64,000 nt of DNA from Euryodendron excelsum (lineage: Eukaryota; Streptophyta; Magnoliopsida; Ericales; Pentaphylacaceae): positions 23,017,001-23,081,000 of the forward strand of contig CM065397.1 in assembly GCA_033060915.1 (NCBI GenBank), in the 5' to 3' direction. A program made the translations under genes and the position numbers. The notes beneath the pieces were generated by a model. The model was given only the letters and a program-made list of their open reading frames with translations, ran no database searches and was not told where the DNA came from. Shown here in pieces: positions 56,456 through 64,000 of this stretch (within the stretch, counting starts at the first letter, position 1; each line of letters begins with the position of its first letter).

Positions 56456-56639
56456 AACAATGCCCCTAAGGGTATTTTGGTCATTTTGCCTCTATTTGGG
56501 CCTGGTGGGCTCGCGAGGCGAAGGATAGGCGGGATTTGGACTTTGAAAGTTGGTTTTGGTTGGAATACGCCCACAATGATTTGAAAACAAGTCTGGACGG
56601 AGTGTAGACAGCCAAGCGGTCAAAAATGGGGTGCTTACA

Positions 56640-56656
56640 GCTGCCCCTGTTCTTTT
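56640..56656 (-). promoter_or_regulatory. Polypurine tract of element 5
   Basis: Minus-strand AAAAGAACAGGGGCAGC directly before the LTR start TGTAAGCACCCC. It would prime plus-strand DNA synthesis and shows that this is the 3' LTR. Confidence 0.75.
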
Positions 56657-56841
56657 GTCTTTGCTTGTCAAAGATAGAAAACGATAAGAGTAAGAGTCTC
56701 ATGTTGACTGCGAGGCAGTCGGAGGGACGGACATTTGAAAATCTTTCGACAACGGGGGTCGAAAACGGATAACGGACCAAAAAAGGCCTTCGAAAATGGG
56801 TTTTGGTGGGAAAAAGGGCAAAACTGCCCAGAATTTGCAAC

Positions 56842-56902
56842 TGGCACCACTAGCAGTGGCGACTTTGGCAGAAAATGCCTGGCACCTCTGCTAGTGGCGC
56901 CA
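56842..56902. repeat. GGCGCC-type palindromes upstream of the PMD gene (element 5)
   Basis: TGGCACC-N9-GGCGACT at 56842-56864 and TGGCACC-N9-GGCGCCA at 56880-56902, again 38 bases apart. Decayed arms, same spacing and centre (ACTAGCAGT, TCTGCTAGT) as in the LTRs. Confidence 0.8.
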
Positions 56903-57103
56903 AGTTTGAAGTTAAAACCAAAAAATTCTGGTTTGAACGCTGACAGGATTTTGGAGAGTTTTCGCAAATTGTGAGGCATTGTGAGGAATCTATCTTGGAC
57001 ATTGAAGGAGCACTCCTTGGAGACCACGGGTGATTGCCGGAAGGAGACTACGTTGCCGAAAAAGTCGCCGGAAGAGAAGATTTTGCCGGAGAACTTCCGA
57101 AAA

Positions 57104-57946
57104 GTGAGTTTTCAAATTTTATTGATTTCGATGTGTAGAACTTCGTTTGAATCATGTGAATAGTGAAAATTGATGTTTTGATATGTTTTGAACACTTTGG
57201 TGATGTTGTATTTGTATTTTGATGCTTGTTTGATTGAATTTGAGTGATTATATGCGAATATGTGAAGGGGGTTTTCTACAGGAATAGAAAATTTGTTCCT
57301 ACAGGCATGGGTATTGGGTTTTCTGGCTATGTTTTTGTGCAATGTGCCTTAGAAAAATGTGTTTAACAACCGTATGCAGTTTCGTGATTTTTTGAAAACT
57401 CGGTGAATTTTTTATTTTTTGAAAAATAGGAAAATAGTTAGAAAATTTAGAAAAATGGGAAAACTCAAGAAATTGATGAAATTTTTAAAGTTTGAAATTT
57501 GGAAAAAGATTGGAATATTTTGAAAAATTTCATGAGACTTTTGAAAACCATTGATTAATTTGAAAAATAAAACATGTGTCTTGAAAATTTTAAAAAATTG
57601 AAAAATGTGCATGAGTGCCGTTGTTATGTGATTGTTATGTTGGAAAGTGCACATTTTGTATTTTGTGCTGATGTCATGGGTGTTGTAAGGGCCATTTTTA
57701 AACGGGACTTTGCCGAAATTTTTAGAGTTGGTTAAAGTTTTAGAAATAAAATCTTTTTGAAGGAAAAAGACGAAAAACCCTTGAGATTTGATTTGAAGTT
57801 GGAAAATCAAGATGTGCATGTAGGAAATTTGTTTTATCATTTGAAATCCTTTATTTGTTTTGTTTGTGTTAGTTGCTTATTTTATTTTACTGTTATTTAA
57901 ACTGCATGGATGGTATATCATCACTTACCTTGGCTTACCTTTTCAG
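57104..57946 (+). other. 5' leader intron of the PMD gene (element 5)
   Basis: Donor CCGAAAA|GTGAGT, acceptor CCTTTTCAG|G followed by ATG; 843 bases, AT-rich. Equivalent to the intron at 51505-52615. Upstream exon about 56950-57103. Confidence 0.7.
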
Positions 57947-57947
57947 G

Positions 57948-59805
57948 ATGGCAGATGCGGGTGATGACGGTTCTGAAAGGAGACGCCGCTCAGGAAAGGT
58001 GGCCTGTATAGATTTTACTGGCGGCTCTAGTCAATCTAGAGGTAGTCGACGAGCTACCAGACGATCTTCATCCAGTCAAAGTGGGCAGGGGAGTAGGCTA
58101 CCTGTCGACCCTTTTCCTCCGGTTGAGCAGGCTTTCGCAGAGGAGACTAGTGCTGAGGAGGAGGTACCGGGCCCCGGGGATCAGGTGACCGGTTATGGGA
58201 GAGCTTCTTCCAGGCAGAGGCAGCCGGATGCCGACCTGGGAGATCTGCAGATACCAGAAGTCCCACCACTCGGTGATCTTGCCTATCACCCCAGCGTGTA
58301 TTCTAGACAGCATTTGCCTCCTCCGCGGGTACATACAGCTTTCAGAGGGGCTGTTCATCAGGTTTTTGTGACCATGCAGTGGGCAGCCCCATCATATCGT
58401 GCCTTATTGGCAGAGATCGGATTTGGCGCTTTCATGGGATTACAGGCTAACCGCCTGAATCGGCATTTAGTACTGGCGCTTGTTGAGAGGTGGTTCGGGG
58501 AGATCGGGACCTTTCATTTTGTTGGCTTCGAGTTAGGTCTTACTCATTTAGATTGGGCGATTATTACAGGACTCTCCTTTGTCGGCCGACGGATCACCCT
58601 GCACCCAGTCAGTAGGGACGAGGCCTGTTTGCTGTTAGACTTGCCTCCTCCTGAGCGTTCTGCCTTCCCAGTCTCTTGGATTAGTCAAGATGAGCGTACT
58701 TTTGCTATTGAGCCATCGCCTGCCAGGCGAGACATCATGAGACGACGACTTGTGTTGTATATCATCTTTAGCTGCTTTTACAACAACAACAAGTCACTCG
58801 TGCCGTGTCGTTTGGTTAGCATAGTAGCCGATCTTGGAGCCTTATCTGAGCTGGATTGGGGGTCCTTTTCTTTTGGCTGCTTTCTTCGATCGATGAGGGT
58901 TTGGACTTTTTCTTGCTAGGGCAGCATGACTAGCTTCTAGCTTTTCCCTATCTGGTGGAGCTACGAGTACCTTCCTGTTCGTCGCCCTGCAGTTGTTGAG
59001 GATGATCTCTATTCTCGCGCTTTGAGGTGAGCTCATGACCGGGTAGCCCAGCGATCGGAGATTACTGATTTTGTGACGCTCTGGGCTGACCTGGAGCTGA
59101 TTGAGGCGAGGGATGTGACCTGGCGGCCCTTCATTGGATCAGTCCATTACGAGACAGTTCGGTACCTGGTCCCATTGTCCTTGTCGGGAGCTGCTTTTCT
59201 CAGTGATGACACCTGGGAGTCCTATCTTGGAGAGCAACACTGGCGGCAGTTTCATAAGGAGTTCTGATCAATAGGAGCTCCGCCAGAGTATATGTTTGGA
59301 GCCTTGCTGGCAGGAGTGCCTATCCCCTACTAGGAGCGTCAGCCGGGTGCCGAGTTCCTGCTTCCCTCGGATACAGACTGCGTTGCACACTTTGGGGCTT
59401 ATTCTGTTGATGCCTTCACCCGGTTTGAGGTAGTAGTTGGCAGGTACGCTGTTGGCCAAGAGGTGGTCGACTTGTGGCGTTGTGCTGGAGGATATGTGCC
59501 CCAGGCTAAGTTTACTGCTGTGAGAGACTAGAGAGATCAGTACCAGATGGAAGCGGGATCAGTACCAGGCCGAGGTAGCTTCCCTGACAGCTCAGTTATC
59601 TCAGATGGGCTGTGGGGGGGGGGGGGGGGGGTATGTTATTCTTTCTTTGCTGCTTCTTTCTCTGTTGTTGCTTAGTTTCTTTTGTATGTAGCTGATTTCG
59701 GTTCTATCTTCCCTGTAGGATGGTGGTGCTTCGAGTAGTTATCCGCCTCCTCCGATGCTGGGTTTCGGAGATTTTGATCTAGATGATATCAACTTCGACC
59801 TGTGA
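57948..59805 (+). pseudogene. Plant mobile domain (PMD) gene, antisense passenger of element 5
   Basis: One frame runs from the ATG at 57948 to about 59630 (about 560 codons), then an intron (59631-59718, GTATGT...TGTAG) and a last exon to the stop at 59803. N-terminus basic (ERRRRSGK, possible nuclear signal) and Ser/Arg-rich. The PMD lies at about residues 145-450: LVLALVERWFGEIGTFHFVG, LDWAIITGLSFVGRRITLH, LSELDWGSFSFGCFLRS, LFPIWWSYEYLPVRRP and ARDVTWRPFIG. Then a helical DQYQAEVASLTAQLSQMG, a Gly run from an 18-G tract (59614-59631) and the tail DFDLDDINFDL. Six in-frame stops, all explainable by C-to-T or G-to-A changes, and one 1-base insertion near 59548 disable it. Related to the MAIN/MAIL family; the best-preserved copy here. 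Confidence 0.88.
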
Positions 59806-61768
59806 TAGATGCCCCTTGTAGAGACTCTGATCCTATTTCGCCCCTTGTCCCTGAGTTACATTTATGTTAAACAGTTTTATTCTGATATTTTGTACAAAAA
59901 TGGATATTTATGGTACTTAGATGCATGGATAGACAGATACATTTATGATCTTGACAACTAGGTATATGATCAGATGCATGTGATGTATGATGATGTTAGA
60001 TGTTTATTACATGAGTTGATGTTGGTGACTTCTATTTCTACAGGGAGTTATGTCCTATGTGTGCAAAGCTCATACTCTTTTTTTATTCTTTTTTTTTTTT
60101 CATGCACAGGTTAGAAATATGTTAATAGAATGACGCTGGGTGCTGTTAGACTTGTAGTCCTGGGAATGGTAACTCCCTTCTCTTCGGGGATTTTAGCCTC
60201 TCTTCTGGCTCAATCCTACCTCGATCGGATGATAGCATTTCGCACCTTCCTCAACCTCTTGATTGCCCCCACTTTCTATCTTAGGGTTAGTGTATAGGGT
60301 TACTGGGCTGAGACTCTCGACTCTCGGGGGTTTTAGCAACAACTTACCTGACCTTTGGTAGAGCGATAAGTGGCCAATCATTTCAATCTGAGGAGACTTT
60401 GTTTGGGACCGTAATGCAGGCTAGGTTATAGGGTTTTAGAAACAACGGGATATGCAGGCTCAAATTTGATGTTGTTTTCGATGGGGTTTAAATCCATACC
60501 ATCCCTGACTACATTTCAGTAGGATTAGCATCCTTCTTCTTTTTTTTTTTTTTTTTTTTTTAGCTTTGGCAGCGTATCTAGCTCATTTAGATCAAGCAAT
60601 CTGTTTTCAATCAGAGGGGACTTTAAAAGGGTTGTAATGCAGGCCATGGTTTTAGGGTTTTGCAAGAAAAGAGTAAAGGCTCGACCCTATCGTTTCTACT
60701 AGGTTTCCTTGTAACCTAGGATTACTTTTAAATTTCCTCCTTGTTTTTGACCATATACTTCTCAGGGTGAAAATGACCTTGTTCTTTCACCCTTTCTATA
60801 TACTTTTTAAGATAAACATGACTTTTCTTCTCATTATGTCTTTGAAGATGACCCAATCATGGCTCCTTTAGGCCTTTCATTAAAGGAATGTTTTTTTTTT
60901 TTTTTAGCTTTTGCCCCTTAGTAACTCCTTTCCTTTGCTTTTTCTTTCTTTTTCTTCATGAAATGAATAATTCTTCGACCCTTTTTCTTTAGATCTTTTC
61001 CTTGGCAGTTCAATATACCCAATGTGGGCGGTGATCCCTAGGCTGGGGTTTTGTTAAGAAATGATAGGTGGCTCAACGGGTTTGGCAAGGGGTTACTTTT
61101 AATTGTATAGGAAATGAAATGAGGGCCTCTCTTCACTTTGAATTAGATTGCTTGATCCATAGAGCTTTCAGTGCTGCTTTAGCATAGTGGGGGTGGACAC
61201 CATTCCTAAAGTTCTCAAATATTGTCTGCCCCAGTGTGGAGAGGACAGTCTTGGACCGAGGTTGACGAAGAAGGTTTTCGCTTTTCACAAGGCTCTAGGG
61301 GTTAAGCAAAGGGAATATGAGCACATTTAGTTATTTATTCTTTATATGTGGGGAAATGAAAGATGGCTCCTCTTCATTTTGATAAACTGGCCACACATCG
61401 CTTAGCATTAGAGTCTTGCAATTGTCGCCTTTGGGTAGTATCCTCACTCATCTTTGTCCTCCCTCTCTGGAAAGCTAATCATTTGGTGAGTGGTTAACTT
61501 GTGCTATCATCCCTTCAAGTTGGATCATTCCATAAGATAAACCATGCCCCTTGCGTAGAAAGTAATCACTATTCCCCCAGGAAAGACAAGACAACAACAA
61601 TGGAATAAAAGATTGTCATTTGATTATTATTATTATTTTTACGGAAAGCATAAAGTTCTTAAGCAATAAGAAAATGTAAGCATTAATTTAAAAACAAGAA
61701 GTAAAAGGGATAGAAAGAAAGCGGGTGAAAACACCCCTCTCTTGTACGCTTGTGCAAAGAACCCATTT
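59806..61768. other. Spacer between PMD gene and gag (element 5)
   Basis: No domain in any frame. Holds long T-runs (60540-60561, 60892-60905) and matches 43006-44851 in reverse. Both flanking genes point into it. Confidence 0.7.
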
Positions 61769-63775
61769 TTAGTACGGCCTTGAGACAATTCCCACGTCTT
61801 CGATGCTCCATTCGCGACCCGGATCCTCTACCAAGGTGAGACAAGCAAAGGCTTCCCCTAGAGCTCCAAAGATGTTGGCACTGTTGATGCGGTTGTCAGC
61901 CTCCTTCTTGTTCTTTGCAGCGGGTTCTTCTGTAAACAGGGTGACTAGTTCACCTCCTTCCAACTCGAAAGGCTCTGTCTATTCTCTTGATTCCTCTAGC
62001 TCCCAGCCCATGTCTTCATAATTGTACTCAGTTGCGGGCCAAGAGTTTTCTAGTAAATGACGTTCGGTCGCGGTATATTTTGGATGCAGAAACTCAGCAC
62101 CTTATCCATCAACAACCATGTTTTTAGTAGTCTCATCCCCCAGGAACATTGGCTCCTCAATGGGCCAATCAGAAGCATCGGGCACCTCATCAGGGTCATG
62201 GAGATAAATAGGGCATAATGGGAGATCCTCCTTCCCATCATCTTCTTTCTCAGTCTTCCAATCGTCCTCATAATCTTCGACCTCGGGCTCGTTGAACTCT
62301 CCCCTGCCTTCCATTTCTACTAGTATCATATTGATGGTGTGATCTGGCAGAGGGTTGGTGGTCACATTAGGAGCAGGACCAGGTTTTACTAGCTGCAGAT
62401 CAATGGTCTTGTTATCGATTAAGTCTTGGATCTTGTGCTTGAGAGCGAAGCAGCTTTCGGTGTCATGCCCCTGGCCACTTGAATGGTACTCATATGTAAG
62501 GGCAGCATTAAAGGTTGGGGGTAGAGGACTTGGCAACGGGCGAGCAGGTATGGGTTTCAGGATGTTGTTCTTTAGAAGGCTATGATAGGCCTCGGTTTGG
62601 GTGCAGGCTAAGGCGTCGAAGGTACGGATACGTCGAGTGGGTCTATTAAAGTTTGGTCGTGCTCCGGCGGGGCCATACTTAAAGGTTGGAGTAGGCATGG
62701 TCAAAGTGGGTAAGGGCAGGACTTGGGGTGATTGTAGTGGGGGTCGGTATTGAGGTGGTTGGCTAGGCAGAATAGCAGACACTTCACTTTCCTTCCTGAT
62801 CGTGCCCCTTGTAGTAGCCACCTTTTTGGCTATGTTGGCAGTATTGTCTCCGGTCTTGGCATAGGGGTCTGTAATTCTTCCTGTTTTGAGGCCATTTTCT
62901 ATCATTTCCCCCTACATGATGAGTTCGGAGAAGCTTTTTCCCACGCTTGTGCAGAGCTTCTCATAGAATATACCTTAGAAAGTATGTACGAATAGTTGTA
63001 CGTACTCCTTTTCCTCCAACGGGGGATTAACTTATGCAGCGGCCTCCCTCCATCTTAGGGCGTATGCTTTAAAGCTCTCCTTCTCACCCTTGCTCATCAT
63101 CATCAAGGACCAGCGATCGGAAGTGAGATCGATGTTGTGACGGTAATGGGCTTTGAACGCATTGACTAGCTCCATCCAGGTGGTGATCTTCCTTAAGTCC
63201 AGACGAGCGAACCATTGCAGAGCCAACCTTCTGAGGCTATGTTGGAATAACTGCATAAGGAGCTTCGGGTCGTTGCCATGTCCACTAAGCGCTCCAGCAT
63301 ATAGACAAAGATGAGTAACGGGGTTACCGGTACCGTCATACTTTTGAAAGTCAGGCATTTTAAACTTAGCAGGTCTCGAGTGGTCAGGGAAGAAACAGAG
63401 CTCATCATAAGAAGTGAACCCGTAAGCATCGTGGCCGTGGAGACTTCGCAATGAATCTTCCAGTCCTTGGATTTTCAGACTAAGAGGATCTAGAGAGGCC
63501 TTCTTTATAGCAGGTAAAAGCAATATGGTCTCTTCTTCTTCAGTGTTGACTCCTTTGACATCTTCCTTAGTCCTCCCAGCATTGTCGGACTGACGCATGA
63601 TTCTTGGATTAGCGAGTTCAAGGTCTTTGGATGAAGTCATAGATGATGACGAGACTGCAGTAACATCCTTCATGACCAGAGTTTGAATGAGTTTGAGCAT
63701 CTCATCCATCTTAGTCCTTATTTCGTTGACTTCCTCTCGAGAGACTTGAGAGGATCCTTCAGGGTTAGCAGCCAT
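61769..63775 (-). pseudogene. Gag of element 5 (Ogre/Tat type, about 669 codons)
   Basis: A single minus-strand frame from 63775 to 61769 with no frameshift. Residues 1-40: EEVNEIRTKMDEMLKLIQTL. About 95-250: Gag capsid core (FKMPDFQKYDGTGNPVTHLC, LLMQLFQHSLRRLALQWF, YRHNIDLTSDRW, SFKAYALRWREAAA) continuing over stops to VNPPLEEKEYVQLFVHTF and KLCTSVGKSFSELIM. About 405-460: a Pro-rich linker, ACTQTEAYHSLLKNNILKPI and YEYHSSGQGHDTESCFALKH. The acidic C-terminal region ends EDVGIVSRPY. Five in-frame stops (after REAAA, VHTF, ELIM, VVDG, ESRE), mostly CAA/CAG to TAA/TAG. It would coat the element RNA. Confidence 0.88.
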
Positions 63776-64000
63776 CAGTAATGCTCTTTGACAGGTAATA
63801 ATGGGATTCCTAGGTGGATGTTGCCCTTTCTTGGGAGCAATGTTGACTCAGCGCAAGGTGACTTCTGTAAATAGAAATAGAAGAGGAAGAAAGAAAAAGA
63901 CAAAAACACAAGTCCCAAGTCAGTTTTTTGGTTTTTAGAAAGCTTTATGCAATGCATGTTCTAGGGTGCCCCTTTTTAGGAGGGAAACTAGTCATGATGT
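63776..64000 (-). other. Start of the leader of element 5
   Basis: Contains blocks like those before gag in element 1 (GCAATGCATG-TCTA-GGTGCCCC, AGGGAAACTAGT-ATGATGT at 63950-64000 versus 20513-20562). No gene. Confidence 0.65.

Larger units (their letters stand above)
53047..56639 (-). repeat. 3' LTR of element 5 (3593 bp, internally deleted)
   Basis: Plus strand begins TGTCGCACCCAAATTTTT and ends AATGGGGTGCTTACA. Collinear with LTR 1 except that at about 54366 (TTTTGAAAAT|AGCCCAATAG) it jumps from the purine-rich repeat directly to the block found at about 24830 in LTR 1, a loss of roughly 1.5-1.7 kb. Confidence 0.9.
53047..64000 (-). mobile_element. Ogre/Tat-like non-autonomous LTR element 5 with antisense PMD gene, 5' part outside window
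   Basis: Minus strand, so 3' LTR is on the left: 3' LTR (53047-56639), polypurine tract, antisense PMD gene (plus strand), spacer, gag (63775-61769) and start of leader. The 5' LTR lies off the right edge. As in element 2 there is no pol sequence between gag and the 3' LTR. It is inserted in element 2 about 54 bases before that element's expected PPT. Confidence 0.87.

Noticed and set aside
1..64000. Host protein-coding, rRNA or tRNA genes
   Set aside because: Every recognisable coding stretch belongs to a transposable element; no tRNA-like cloverleaf or rRNA sequence was noticed, although I could not run a structure search.

Overview
The window is a stack of nested plant transposable elements. 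I see no host gene, rRNA or tRNA. The organism is a land plant, almost certainly a flowering plant with a large, repeat-rich genome. The evidence is a Ty3/gypsy chromovirus with a tRNA-iMet primer site, an En/Spm (CACTA) transposon with TNP2-type transposase, and several Ogre/Tat-like LTR elements with very long LTRs (3.6-5.2 kb) and a tRNA-Arg-type primer site. I do not assign a species.

Layout. (A) 1-7466, minus strand: a decayed Tekay/Del-like chromovirus whose 3' part lies off the left edge (integrase, RT-RNase H, protease, gag, PBS, 2.9-kb 5' LTR). (B) 7467-8900 and 30050-31318, plus strand: one Ogre-like LTR (LTR0), cut at 7466 by element A and split by the CACTA. (C) 8901-30049: a CACTA transposon with 18-bp perfect terminal inverted repeats. 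It holds a minus-strand Transposase_24-like gene, a plus-strand ORF of unknown role and a plus-strand TNP2 gene. TNP2 is broken at about 19.69 kb by a truncated Ogre-like element (element 1, 19690-27070, minus). (D) 31319-34920, minus: an older Ogre-like element (element 3) cut in its gag by LTR0, followed by a mosaic stretch up to 35672. (E) 35673-53046, plus: Ogre-like element 2 (5' LTR, PBS, leader, gag remnant, spacer, antisense gene), interrupted by a solo LTR (46208-51012). (F) 53047-64000, minus: element 5 (3' LTR, PPT, antisense gene, spacer, gag, start of leader), running off the right edge and nested in element 2.

Most notable: elements 2 and 5 have no pol genes. Between gag and the 3' LTR each carries a plant mobile domain (PMD) gene on the opposite strand, tail-to-tail with gag. 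It has a 5' leader intron, one long coding exon and a short acidic last exon, with matching splice positions in both copies. The region upstream of this gene contains 23-bp palindromes (GGCGCC-N9-GGCGCC type) spaced 38 bp apart. The same palindromes at the same spacing lie just upstream of the TATA box in the LTRs. A divergent solo LTR has replaced them with different palindromes in the same place.

All coding regions are decayed. Most disruptions are in-frame stops that look like C-to-T changes (CAA, CAG, CGA or TGG to stop), as expected for silenced, methylated transposons.
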